The notes: generated by a model from the letters alone, not told the origin. 64,000 bases of DNA from Flaveria trinervia (GCA_025506515.1 CM046451.1:44054641-44118640), one strand, 5' to 3'. Positions 1-9,632 are shown, numbered from the stretch's first letter. Numbers and translations are program-made.

Positions 1-1
1 T

Positions 2-106
2 GACCTCTATACTAAAGCCTTTGATAAAACATGTTTTCAATATTTGCTAGAGGTCAACGGCGTTAAAAAGAAAAGTGAGATAATTCCTGATGAGAATAAT
101 GTGTAG
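2..106 (+). pseudogene. pol: 3' end of Copia pol (RNase H C-terminus)
   Basis: Frame 2 reads DLYTKAFDKT and continues to a TAG at 104-106. The D-[IL]-[FY]-TK-x-[FL]-D motif is the standard C-terminal end of Copia RNase H, which usually sits a few dozen residues before the pol stop. Only about 34 codons are present and the rest is outside the window. The same end, with a similar C-terminal tail, is found on the minus strand of E8 near 62576. No break is visible in this short piece. Confidence 0.75.
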
Positions 107-239
107 TCCGATGTAGTTTCGTTAAAGTTTATTTTATTTTATGTTATCTATTTTTTCTTTTTGTCTGTTATATTTAAACTCAGGTTATTTTGCTGTTTAT
201 TAAAATCCAAAAATAATTAAACCCGCAATGATTTTAGTA

Positions 240-252
240 TTTTAGGGGGAGA
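240..252 (+). other. internal polypurine-tract-like sequence
   Basis: A TTTTAGGGGGAGAA tract lies 135 bp after the pol stop. The same tract is present on the minus strand of E8 at about 62474-62488, within a conserved block. It resembles a plus-strand priming site but is not followed by an LTR here. It could be a second (central) PPT or a relic. Confidence 0.4.
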
Positions 253-818
253 ATATGTCAGCAAGTTAACATTAAAAAAAATGAGGGAGAAGGGGTAACT
301 AGCTGAAATAAGGTAGATTGTGTCTGTGATACCGATTCAATACCTTTGGAACATGATAGTACACAGGAACAAATCAAGAGGGATTTAAAAATCTAAGTTT
401 TGAAAATATGCAAAAGTTGTATAAGTCTGTGTAGTCTAAGCAATATAAAAAGGGAAGATGATAGAAAACTGGCAACTCCTAAGGTGACACAAAGAAAGTA
501 GACTTAGAGGCTGCTAGACCACAAATGATATGTTGGTAGATTCAACACAATAGACAATTAGACTTGATTGGTGATCTCAAGATCAAACTAAGTTGTTCAA
601 CTGACTGTGGGCTTCCATCTATCACTGGTTAACACAATCAAATATATTCCAATAAGGGGTAATGAGCATTTAAATGCCACAAACGTGTGCGGATGACCAT
701 AATTAGAGCAAAGCAAGAAAAAAAAATGAAGACAAAAGCAATAAAGCTAATGACTTATGTTGTTGGTGCATATTGTGTAAAATAAAATAAGCGGCTCTAA
801 CAAGGAGATAGGTTGTGT

Positions 819-925
819 GCCTCTCTGTTGTGCGATGGCACTGACCTGAGGATAAGCATAACCTAGATTCTAGAATTCATTGTTGTTTGCCGCCTCTCTG
901 CTGTGCGATGGCACTGACCTGAGGA
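819..925 (+). repeat. pair of 34-bp direct repeats in the pol-ORF3 spacer
   Basis: A 34-bp unit beginning GCCTCTCTG and ending GACCTGAGGA occurs at 819-852 and 892-925 with one difference, 73 bp apart. Both copies are kept in E8 (61774-61806 and 61847-61880, minus sense), although much of the surrounding sequence has drifted. This suggests a constrained element, perhaps an RNA structure or binding site. Confidence 0.75.
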
Positions 926-1623
926 CAGGCTTCTCTTTGAAAGCTCTAAGAATAGTCTCTTCTTGTAATAATACCGTAGACGCTCAAAAACCTCTGAGGA
1001 ATGTTGATTACCATATAAGTGTGGGATCCACAAATGTTAGCTGAAATAATAAAACCGAAGACAGTCACCAGTCTGCGTCAAAAGTCTGTGTATGGATTTA
1101 AGTGGACGACATACTGACAATCTTAGTGGCTACATTCTCAAGAGTTCAAATCAATGTGAAAATCTAAGAGTTTCAGTATGATTTCCTTAAGTTGCTAACG
1201 ACTCTGGATGAACACCAAGAATTTAAGCATCAACAAAGTTAAGAACAAGTCCCAAATGATTTGATGTTCCTGTATGATTCCAAAATTGAATTGGTCCAGA
1301 TATGATCAATCTAAGTTGAAGCTGTCTACTCCCTAACCAAATCCCTTAGATTCCATCTTAGGGTTTTATCTCTCACAAAAGTCCAAAAATAAACTGTATT
1401 TGTGTAGTTAGTTTAAGTTTTTGTTAATCTTTTAATTTGTGCATCTGTCGAACTACATCAGGGAAATCAGAAGGGAATTAACTTACCTAAAAGGGTCATG
1501 TCTGAGATGGCCACATGTTTTTCAAATTTAAAAGGTCACATCTGAAGTGACTGAATTGGTTAAGAGCTTATAATGTCTATTTCAAAAGGTTAAAATGTTC
1601 AAAATGGAGAAAATCTACCAAGT

Positions 1624-2005
1624 GTGACCCATTCACACGATTGGACCATGAATATGGACCAACCATGCGAATGGATCCCATTCCCATGATTGGACCATGA
1701 ATATGGACCAACCATGCGAATGGATCCCATTCGCACGACTGGACATGAAATTGAGTCCTTCAACCGAATGGCGTTGAAGAATGATCCTTCGACCGGAATG
1801 ACAGGGTGCGAATGAGTCAGTCAACCGACTGAGACTTAGTCGGTTAATTGAGATGCGAATAAAGGAGACCGAATGAGTCAGTCGAACGATTGAGACTCAG
1901 TCGGCCGACTGAAAGCGACCGACTGGACCAATCGCACGACTGAACCTCAGTCGCCCGAATGAAATGAGCGAATGAGGCCAGTCGGCCGATTGAAATTAGG
2001 GTCAG
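1624..2005 (+). repeat. array 1 of the quasi-palindromic module in the E1 spacer
   Basis: Degenerate units of the types CAGTCG..CGACTG, CCATGCGAATGG and CGAATGAGTCAGTCG are packed through this stretch. A 52-bp stretch carrying two CATG-cored units (about 1646-1697) is followed by a near-identical copy at 1698-1733. The same unit families occur in the E1 LTR at 6366-6575, so the array links this spacer to the element's own U3. Confidence 0.7.
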
Positions 2006-2150
2006 TATTAAAGGGCCTCAGTCGATCGCATCTCACTCATCACTCCCAATCGCACCCCAAATCGCTTTCGTTCCGTTACTCTGCCAAAATCTCTAGAGAT
2101 AGTTGTTCACATTGCTATTCATCTTCTGACTTTCGATGACAAGAATACAG
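2006..2150 (+). promoter_or_regulatory. possible internal promoter and leader exon for ORF3
   Basis: A weak TATA-like TATTAAAG at 2006-2013 follows array 1. About 140 bp downstream is AATACAG followed by GTACAT, a good plant 5' splice site, at 2150/2151. The E8 copy keeps the donor (CTACAG then GTACTT). The TATA variant is poor and E8 shows only a weak counterpart, so the promoter call rests mainly on the parallel with E9. Confidence 0.3.
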
Positions 2151-2739
2151 GTACATTGCAGTTCAATCTTATAGGAATCAGAAGATTTTGAGTCCAATTT
2201 GGGTTATTCGAATGAAACATTGATCGGATTGAAAAATGCCCTAATAACCTACATAAACTAAGCTAAATGTTAAAACTAAGTTTATAGGTCATTAGTGACG
2301 AAGATGGCGAGTCCAATGAACTATATATAGAGGTGTAAAACAAAAAAATTGGTGAAACTGAAAATGTGAATCGCACAGTTGGTCTTCATGCGAATGGACA
2401 GCAAGATGAACTTCAGTCGCACGACTGAAAGGCTCAAACTGCCCATACGCATGGCTGAACCATGCGTATGAAGTTCAGTCACATGACTGAGGTAACCGCA
2501 TGAAGGTATATGCGTAGGAGCCCAATCGCACACTCTGAGATACGTATGGGGTCAATCGCACGAGTGAACCCCATTCGTACCATTCAATCGTACGACTGAA
2601 CCCCTTTCGCATGGTTCAATCGCACTGTTGAACTCAGTCGCACAATTTCAATCGCATGACAGAAAGATGTTCTTCAAGCTTAATGAGTTCATGACTTTCT
2701 TAGTAAATGGTACTAATGTTTACTATCTTTGTGTAACAG
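2151..2739 (+). other. candidate intron in the ORF3 leader of E1
   Basis: The donor ACAG/GTACAT (2147-2156) and the acceptor TTTGTGTAACAG (ends 2739) frame 589 bp. The ATG of ORF3 starts directly after the acceptor, at 2740. E8 has the same donor and an equivalent acceptor (TTGTGTTATAG) 4 bp before its ATG, with a similar distance (about 600 bp). This suggests a spliced ORF3 transcript. The intron holds a TATATATA at 2322-2329 and module array 2. Confidence 0.4.
2340..2670 (+). repeat. array 2 of the quasi-palindromic module, just before ORF3
   Basis: Dense units such as CAGTCGCACGACTGAA, CCATGCGTATG and CAATCGTACGACTGAA lie between a TATATATA box and the ORF3 start. The corresponding array in E8 lies at 60010-60270, also directly upstream of ORF3. 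Confidence 0.7.
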
Positions 2740-5700
2740 ATGGCGAGTAGATGGACTATGAGCACAAGCATAATATATGTGCCCATCTGGACTTAACATC
2801 CAGAAATGCTGCAGAATTCTCTGGCATTATCACGTTTCTATTGAGATCACGGATTGCGCATGCCATCTCTACCCCTTGCACCCCATATCGATCCATTCAA
2901 CAAGCCTTCTGGGAAGGCGCTACAGTTGATAGATCATCTGAACCTCACTGCAGAAGTACCATATTTGGCGAGGATATTACGTTTCTGAGGAGGATCTAAG
3001 GATTGTACTTCAATTGGGGGATGACGGTGACTGCCCAACCGTCTACACCCCCTCACTGTCAGAGGATGTTTTCTCAGAGCCAATACTCTGGGGACATCAA
3101 TTCAGGGGTACTCAACAAGAGTAACCTCTGTCCCCAGTTTAATACCTTGCACATGTGCTGCTCAAGTGCATGGCTTCAAGAAAAGGTGGGTTTGATGAGC
3201 TGTCGGATCAGATGCAAAACACATACGTTGCGTTGGTGCTGAACCATCCGTTCAGCTTCTCTAAGATGATCTTCACCTATCTGGTGGAGAACATCGAGGG
3301 GAAAGGAAAGGAAGCCTTTGTATGTACCCACGGTTTATGCAAATGATAATAGATCAGAAGCTTCCTTCCCTGCCAAAAGAACAGGAGATTCGGTAGTATT
3401 GGAGGTAATGGATGACACCACCCTGGGAAGGATGAAAGTATACCGGGGAAAGCAAGTGAAGCCTCCGGTCAGGAGGTTTGTTTGGTCATCTTGCCAGAGA
3501 AGACTATGTAGTGCCGGAAAAGAGAAAGTGGCGTCACAAGGACAGTGACTCTGATGTGGAACAGATAGCCCTACCACTCTTGACTCAGATGAGGATGACA
3601 GTGGGGATGATGCTATTCCACTCAGAGGCACTGTTTTGATTCTGTACCTCCTGTGTCTGTCACATCTGCTGAAGTAACTGAGTCAGCGGGATTTCATCAA
3701 GATTTTGTTCTTAACGAGGAGGATGAGGCTGAATCGGATGAGGAGCCACTTACCCGAACTGTGGGAAGGAAAGTTGTTCCCACAGAACATGGGTTAAGGG
3801 TGTTTGGTGAACAACCGAGAGGCTCCGGAGATACAGAAACTGACCCAACTTATGCTCCGGGGTCCTCAGGCGGGATTGTAGGGGAGCTTCCTCCTCAACT
3901 GGATCAAGGAGGAAGAGAATGGCCAAAACCCATGGCTAGAAAAGAAGAAGCGTAGGGTGACCTTTATCACTACCACTTCCACCATCCACCACATCCACCA
4001 CATCCACCACATCCACCACATCCACACACAATACACCACATCTATCACAGCCCCCACCATACCTCCACAACATCCACCACATCCCCACATCTATCACAGC
4101 CCCCACCATACCTTCCACCACAGCACCATTTCCTCCACCACCACATTCTTTACTCCCTCATCACCTCCACCACTATACAGACCTATCTTCACCACCGCCA
4201 CACCACGTCACCCAATCAATGCCCTCGCCATCTCCCTCACACACTATAGATCTCCTCTACCTCAATCGGGTAGAGGAACATTTCGGCGGCGTTAAACAGA
4301 ATGGTGTTGCGATTGCTGGCAGCTGATGAGGAAAAGACAACTCAGATCCGCCAGCTTACTGACCTGACTGCTGCACAATCGCATAAAATTGTCAGAGCAG
4401 GATCGAGTAATTGAGGAGCAGGCCGACAGATGACTGCCCAGAGCAACGAGATCCATTCTCCAAGCTCAAAGCGTCACCTCAGGGAAGAAAATAGAGGATT
4501 GGAAAAGGCTAAAAGACCATTTTGCTAAAACTGAAAGGATCAAAGGAGGAACCGTTAAAGATAAGGGATGGGGATAGAAATGCTGATGATAATGAAGATG
4601 ATGAGGACGATGATGATAATGAGAGTGAAACAGATGAAGAGAAACCGAAGAATGGTGTGAAGATGAAGACACTGACGAGGAGAAGCAGCTGAATCTGTCT
4701 CAGCTCCAGGGCAAGAGAAAAGATCAAAGAACAGACAAGATCAGTCTGCTTCTGCTTCTGCACCTTCACGTGAAGAGTCGAGTATTCAGGATAAAAGTAA
4801 ATAGTAGATGTTTATGTATTTATTTATTTTGTATTCTGTATTGAAAAACCATGTACTAAATGTTTATATTATTTAATGCATTTTGTTTGATAAATTACTA
4901 ATGATTTGAGTGTGAAATGTGTAAATCAAACAGATCCAAAGTACAACAGAGATGAGTTTGATATTGCTCCCCTTCAACAGGTCAAGTCTCAAGTCACAAT
5001 GATTCTTGATCTGCAAGGGATTGTCAGAAGGTCAGTGAGTTATACCCCTGAAGAGGTGAAATAATTCATGACCTATCTAATGAGCAACTGGCAGAGATGT
5101 TCAGACTCAATCCTGATGAAATTGTCAAGGATGCTCCACAGTTGATTCAACCAGTGACGAAGAACTAAATGACGTTGATGAAGTTGAGGTTGAAGATATT
5201 GCTGCAGAAGAGTACCCTCAGTACGCTGACAACGAGGGTAATGTGGTCCCCAATCTGGGTGAGTCCCTAGTCAGTGATATGTTTGAGGTACTAGACAAGA
5301 TGGAGCAGGAAACAGGAAAGACCGAAGGAACCGCCCAAGCCTCAAATGATGACGTAGACATTCGAAAGGCTGAGTGGGCTGAATGTTTTAAAGAAGTCAG
5401 AGCCCAACGTGCTGCACCGAAGAGGGATGCCTACACCAAGTTCTACAGCGTCAAGAAACATCTTACAGTGTCAGGCAGGATTATAGCATGGGCATATTTT
5501 GATGATCTTAACGTTTATGCCGTTAAGAGGGAGAAGGGCATAGAGTACTTTAGATTTCCACATGATCTAAAGACTCTACCAGTTTTGAACTCAACCAGCT
5601 GGCCAAATTGAAGCTGTTGTATGCTGACCCGAGAAAGATGTCAGGCTGGTTTGAGGTTGCCCTAAGAAAGAGTACCACACCAGGTGGATTAACTTCAGAC

Positions 5701-6131
5701 CTCAACAACCTACAAGGTATATTAGAAGGTCTGAGATGGATGCCATTACTGGAAAACCAAAGATTGTGTTGAAGTGGAATCCTCCGCGCACAATGTCAAG
5801 AATCCCACTTCGGGAAATGACAAAGGATTTCACACCACACTTTAAGTGGTGGTACTAATTTGAGAACACAGAAGCGGTCATAGTCCTGGATAAAGAGGGC
5901 CAAATGGATACCATCAGGATATTCGACCCAATGTGGCTAACCAACTTGTCTTCTAATGATGTCTATACATTATACAAGTGTCCACTGTTCTATGACACAC
6001 AAGACATTGTACAAGCCCTCCAGTTCCAAAATGTTATACGACTTTGCTTCGTGTTTGATATTCACGCAGGAGTCACACAAGAGGACAAGTACAAGAAATA
6101 TGAGGAGGTAATGAAGAAAACAAGACATTAG
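2740..6131 (+). pseudogene. ORF3 ('env-like' accessory ORF) of E1, broken by frameshifts
   Basis: Conserved blocks are spread over several frames. 2751-2999 has the KHNICAHL start block and an RSRI segment. About 3005-3346 has a block with LAHVLLKCMASRKGGF and NHPFSFSKMIF. 3410-3470 has the block around MDDTTLGRMKVYRGK. 3653-3955 is acidic, then comes a His/Pro-rich low-complexity tract from 3957. 5243-5611 has DVDIRKAEWAE and YFRFPHDLKTLP, and 5904-6131 is the C-terminus. The same blocks in the same order occur on the minus strand in E8. The N-terminal blocks are distantly like ORF3 of E9. In E1 the 2740 ATG is thrown out of frame by a small indel that E8 lacks. The position between pol and the 3' LTR fits the 'env-like' ORF of SIRE-type elements, but I see no convincing membrane segment or signal peptide, so function is unknown. 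Confidence 0.7.
3966..4135 (+). repeat. CCACCACAT-type microsatellite inside ORF3
   Basis: Repeated CCACCACAT and CACCATACC units encode a His/Ile/Pro-rich stretch in one frame. The matching region of E8 (58549-58725) is GGTGGTGGTAG-rich on the plus strand. Low complexity here probably drove the indels that broke the frame. Confidence 0.7.
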
Positions 6132-6137
6132 AGAGAT

Positions 6138-6155
6138 CTAGGTCCAAGGGGAGTT
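6138..6155 (+). other. polypurine tract of E1
   Basis: The sequence AGGTCCAAGGGGAGTT lies immediately upstream of the LTR start TGTTGATACATG at 6156. Its layout matches the E9 PPT (TCAGGGGAGTT then TGTTGG). Confidence 0.75.
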
Positions 6156-6365
6156 TGTTGATACATGTTTGTCCCTAGATCATGATATGTGATGTAATAG
6201 ATCTTGTTTGGTATGATTAATGAAATGATATTGATATTTTGTTAGTTATAATGTTTAATAGTTCATTAATGAGTCGTGACTGAATTGATTGGGTTTATGA
6301 GTATTTGAATGGTTGCACATTATGTTATATTAATTAAAACATTCAAACTTAACTTAATGAAGTTC

Positions 6366-6575
6366 TCATGCAATGGCTCATGCGAATGAATCATACGCAT
6401 GAATAACTTCACACGATTGACTCAGTCGCACGACTGAACCAGGAGTCTGGATCAGTCGTACGATTGTAACATAAGATTGGCTCAGTCGCACGACTGAACA
6501 CTCAGTCGTACGAATGAACCAACCGCATGGTTCAATCGCACGACTGAACCAAACTAATGGTTCAGTCACACAATT
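6366..6575 (+). repeat. U3 module array in the E1 LTR
   Basis: About ten units of the types CAGTCGCACGACTGAAC, CAGTCGTACGATTG and CATGCGAATGAA occupy the stretch that ends about 15 bp before the TATA box. Confidence 0.8.
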
Positions 6576-6589
6576 GGATAGTGCCAACC

Positions 6590-6597
6590 TATAAATA
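6590..6597 (+). promoter_or_regulatory. TATA box of the E1 LTR
   Basis: TATAAATA in the context AACCTATAAATACAAC, at the same LTR position as TATTTATA (minus sense TATAAATA) in the E4 LTR at 18612-18619. Confidence 0.7.
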
Positions 6598-6861
6598 CAA
6601 CTCAATTCGTGAAAATAAAAGCTCTCGATCAATTACGATTCCAGAGGTACCCTAGCCATCCAGAAACCTTCCTATTCGTTCTCCAAGTTCATAGAACACA
6701 TTAGATCGATTTCCAATCGATTTCTAACGTTAGTTTCAATCCTTGATTGATTCTTCGTGTGTTCTCACTGATTGGATTGCCAATCAAATAGGATTCCGCA
6801 CTATTTGATTTGGTTTACAAGTTAATCTCTAGGTATTTCGGTCAAATACCAGGTCCTAACA

Positions 6862-7260
6862 ACTATCAGCTTTGGAAAGAAAGCATGACACTTTACCCAT
6901 TGGGGAAGCATTGTTCATATCAAGCTTGTACATATCCCCTTTCCTAGGAGATCTAAGAAGCACCAATTCTGGAGGAGTTGTCATCCCTGGTTTGAGGATA
7001 ATGCACTCATGTTTTATGAAGAGCATTTGATGCTTTTGATCACAAAACTGAGAAACACTTAACAAGTTGTGTTCAAGCTGTTTGACAAAGTTAGTTTGGC
7101 AACTTTTAGTTTTCCATTAAAAATACTTCCTCTGCCAGAAATATATCCTCCGGCCTCACCTCCAAACTGGATAGGACCTCCATCATAATGTTGAAATTGT
7201 TGAAGGAGAGATCTATTCCCTGTCATGTGTGTGGAGCATCCACTATCCACATTTCAAACA
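6862..7260 (-). pseudogene. pol: E2 pol: aspartic protease and pre-integrase fragment
   Basis: The stretch 7250-7059 reads MDSGCSTHMTGNRSLL, the Copia protease active-site motif (DSG-x-S-x-HMTG). The next piece, 7065-6862, has NLLSVSQFCDQ and a YKLD segment, which belong to the protease end and GAG-pre-integrase domain. The two pieces are in different frames, and further upstream the frame holds stops. The gene is cut at 6862 by the E1 LTR, so integrase, reverse transcriptase and RNase H are absent here. Confidence 0.8.
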
Positions 7261-7464
7261 TTGTTATTCTTGTCATATGATGTCCCTACACATAAGATGA
7301 GATGATTAGTTTTGATTGGAAACCCAAGCCTTGTTGGTCTTGGGTTCTTCCAATGATAGTGACATAATTGAACCAAATTTTAAGCATGGGGGTTCAATGG
7401 GTTCATTGAAGAAAAGGTTTGGGCTGCAACATTTTTATTGATCTCTTATCCATCTTTTGGTTGA

Positions 7465-7788
7465 TCATGGAGGATGAGCTTGTTGAAGCTTTTGTAGCAT
7501 GGCATTCTTCCGAAGCTTCTTTTTTTCAGAAGAAGCCTTCACCACCTTTTCTTCCGAAGTAGTCTTTTTCTGGGATGGTTTCAAGGGAACTCTTTTGTTC
7601 TTATGATTCTTGACAGTTTTAGCTTCCGAAGCAATTTTCCCTTCGAAAGAAGGACTTTCTTCCGAAAGCAACCTTGCTTCGGAAACCAGCTTTCCCTTTT
7701 TCATCACTTGGACCATTTGATAGGGTCCAAATTCAAAACCTTCTCTGATTCCTTCTCTTTTAATATTATTTGCGTAATGTGTGCTAGC
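7465..7788 (-). pseudogene. E2 gag-pol linker, 3' piece
   Basis: A lysine- and glutamate-rich stretch (KKTTSEEKVVKASSEKKK) with repeated SEE/SEA motifs, before the protease. A 144-residue ORF starts at 7899, but its first 37 codons come from the E3 LTR, so only the part left of 7789 belongs to E2. Similar low-complexity linkers separate the zinc knuckle from protease in E9 and E4. Confidence 0.5.
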
Positions 7789-8052
7789 TGTGAAGTCGCT
7801 GGATCGGTAAACATCCGAGCATGTTCTTGACGGAAGGATAAACAACAGCACAAACCAAAAAGTCAAATAATAATACAAACTATAATTGAATGGTTTCATT
7901 GATTAAACCTAACGATTACAAGTTCGTTACAACATAAGAATCAAGACTCTTGGCAAGGGGAAGATCGAGCATGATCTCCCCTCTCATCCGGCAGCCCTAG
8001 GCTCCGGGCAGACTTCCTCAGAATCCTTTACCCTTCTACACATTAAAACTGG

Positions 8053-8060
8053 TATATATA
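8053..8060 (-). promoter_or_regulatory. TATA box in the E3 3' LTR
   Basis: TATATATA followed in element sense by CCAG. The partner LTR has it at 9897-9904. It lies just downstream of the module array. Confidence 0.55.
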
Positions 8061-8087
8061 GGCCTCGGCCCATATTAGATGTGACTG

Positions 8088-8285
8088 GGCCCATTCGTGC
8101 GATTGGACCATGCGTATGGTTCAATCGTACGACTGGACCATGCGTATGGTTCAATCGTACGACTGGGCCATTCTTATGGTTTAGTCTTACGAATGTCCCA
8201 ATCGCATCTCTCAGTCGCACGGCTGGTCCATTAGCATGGCTCAGTCGTACGACTGAGTCTCATTCGCATATGCTCCTGCGAATGA
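8088..8285 (-). repeat. 30-bp quasi-palindromic module array in the E3 LTR
   Basis: The clearest form of the module in the window. GACCATGCGTATGG plus TTCAATCGTACGACTG repeats at a 30-bp period at about 8106-8165. A perfect 18-bp palindrome, CTCAGTCGTACGACTGAG, lies at about 8240-8257. The other E3 LTR has the array at 9928-10128. Confidence 0.85.
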
Positions 8286-8385
8286 CCCAGTTTCATGTGT
8301 TTACAACATATCAGGTGTATAACATTAAGCCTAGACTATTCGACAAGCGACAGACACACTATATATGACTATATATGCTCCAACA

Positions 8386-8396
8386 AATTCCCCGTT
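8386..8396 (-). other. polypurine tract of E3
   Basis: Plus-sense AATTCCCCGTT, that is AACGGGGAATT in element sense, directly abuts the LTR start. The E3-like fragment at 62924-62934 has CCAAGGGGGAATT at the same place. Confidence 0.7.
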
Positions 8397-9617
8397 GTAC
8401 GTTGCTTGCGAATAGTAGATACCACCTCCTACAATCTTCAGTCAATCTTTGCTCTGGTTGCCAATAGAATCAAACGAAAACCATTTTAGCCAACATTGCC
8501 GATCCGTCAGGTTACTACCACATCCCTGAAAATGAATTTAGGCACAATAGCTTTCGTTTACTTTGCAGAACACCATCACAGTAGCAAGATTCCCCATATG
8601 ACTGTTTTTACCAGATAATGATACGAACAGTTTTCCATTGCTTCAATCTTCACACAGGCTAACCTGATTAACATCACCACCTGCAGAAATTCCCCCTCAC
8701 ATTAAGCATAGCCCAATATATAGACATTGTGCTCTCCTTGCGTCTTGACACAGTGTATTGGGCAAAAGGTTGAAGGTTCCAATCCACAGCTCACAATATC
8801 AACCAATCAGCACGCACGAAGATTCATCATCAGAAACGGTTCACATCATCACTTTCTATATACAAGGATTCCCCCTAAGAAGCAGAATCCATTCTGTGCA
8901 GATAAATATAACTTGATTGGCCCATAAGTAGTCAGATGCTCCTGACTACCCCACAAAATCAGCAACAACGGCTAACATCTTCTCTTCTCTCTTTCGTGTT
9001 CCAATTACATTCACCTATTCTGGAAATCCGACGAATAATGGGGTACACATCGAACTTATTTGACAAATGAACCTCTGGGTGAATATGCTTTGCTCATCTT
9101 CAAATCCGTGCAAGAAGCTGTTCCAGACTTTTTTTTTAGTCTGGAACAAATGCGAATGAGTCAATGCGGATGGCTCATTCGTGCGATTGAACATACGACT
9201 AGTCCAGTCGCACGACTGAACATACGGCTGGTCCAGTCGTACGAATGGCTAATTTGCATGGTCCAGTCGTACGAATGGTCCATTCGCATGGCCCAGTCGT
9301 ACGAATGGTCCATTCGCATGGCCCAGTCGCATAAACGGGTCTGCACGCAGATTTTCAGATCTGCAGCCGCCAGGGCTGCCCAAAACCCTAATCTGACGAA
9401 TTCAACATGAACCGAAACAAAGTAGACATCATATATTCGAAAGGGTGACAGGAACGTGGTTTCGAATTCGATTTCAACATAGAAGCAACACACGTAACAA
9501 GATCTGAGCAAAACACGAAGAACACGAAGTGGGTTTAACGTCAAGATCTGAAATTCAATCCAGAAATCAAGAGCTCGGTTTGCTAGAATGATTGTTAGAT
9601 CATTCCAGCAGTAACCT
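8397..9617 (-). other. E3 interior, no recognisable coding sequence
   Basis: About 1.2 kb without gag or pol motifs. The longest minus-strand ORF (9697-9161) starts within the 5' LTR, crosses the PBS and ends in translated repeat modules, so I do not regard it as a gene. The stretch 9150-9340 holds another module array (CAGTCGTACGAATGG and CCATTCGCATGG units). The left part, up to about 8640, is conserved in the fragment at 62669-62934. Confidence 0.65.
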
Positions 9618-9630
9618 GGCTTTGATACCA
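9618..9630 (-). other. primer-binding site of E3
   Basis: In element sense TGGTATCAAAGCC, one mismatch from the initiator tRNA-Met complement TGGTATCAGAGCC used by the other elements here. It lies 2 bp inside the 5' LTR. Confidence 0.75.
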
Positions 9631-9632
9631 AT

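Larger units (their letters stand above)
107..1623 (+). other. pol-ORF3 spacer, non-coding part of E1
   Basis: No ORF of note. The stretch is conserved, as its reverse complement, in E8 at about 61149-62575, which shows it is a regular part of the element. It holds a second polypurine-like tract (about 240-252) and a duplicated 34-bp motif (819-852 and 892-925). I recognise no protein in it. Confidence 0.7.
1..6861 (+). mobile_element. E1: Copia LTR retrotransposon with ORF3, 5' part outside the window
   Basis: The window opens inside the last codons of a Copia pol gene and runs through a long spacer, a broken ORF3, a polypurine tract and a 3' LTR ending in TAACA at 6861. The LTR matches the solo LTR E7 and the E4 LTR, so all three are one family. 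The 5' LTR, gag and most of pol must lie left of base 1. Beyond 6861 the sequence changes abruptly to E2 pol on the other strand; the first flanking bases are actat, which should recur left of the missing 5' LTR if E1 inserted into E2. The order pol, ORF3, LTR is that of SIRE/Maximus-type Copia elements with an extra 'env-like' ORF. Confidence 0.85.
6156..6861 (+). repeat. 3' LTR of E1 (706 bp)
   Basis: It starts TGTTGATACATG after the PPT and ends GGTCCTAACA at 6861. It aligns along its length with solo LTR E7 (41325-42054) and, in reverse, with the E4 LTR (18349-19080), including the shared block GCGGAATCCTATTTGATTGG-like near the 3' end. U3 carries an array of quasi-palindromic modules directly upstream of a TATA box. 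Confidence 0.9.
7789..8385 (-). repeat. 3' LTR of E3
   Basis: In plus sense it runs from TGTGAAGTCGCTGG to TATGCTCCAACA; in element sense it starts TGTTGGAGCATATATAG. It is 597 bp, the same length as the partner LTR. Module units fill 8088-8285, upstream (in element sense) of TATATATA at 8053-8060. Confidence 0.9.

Noticed and set aside
3957..4295. Independent His-rich protein gene
   Set aside because: A microsatellite-driven frame inside ORF3 of E1; the same place in E8 is part of a longer ORF3 frame.
6156..6861. E1 LTR as a solo LTR
   Set aside because: A PPT and ORF3 of the same family stand directly upstream, so it is the 3' LTR of a longer element.
7465..7899. A 144-residue ORF as one gene with a signal-peptide-like start
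   Set aside because: The hydrophobic first 37 residues are encoded by the E3 LTR and the remainder by E2; the ORF is a chance fusion across an insertion border.
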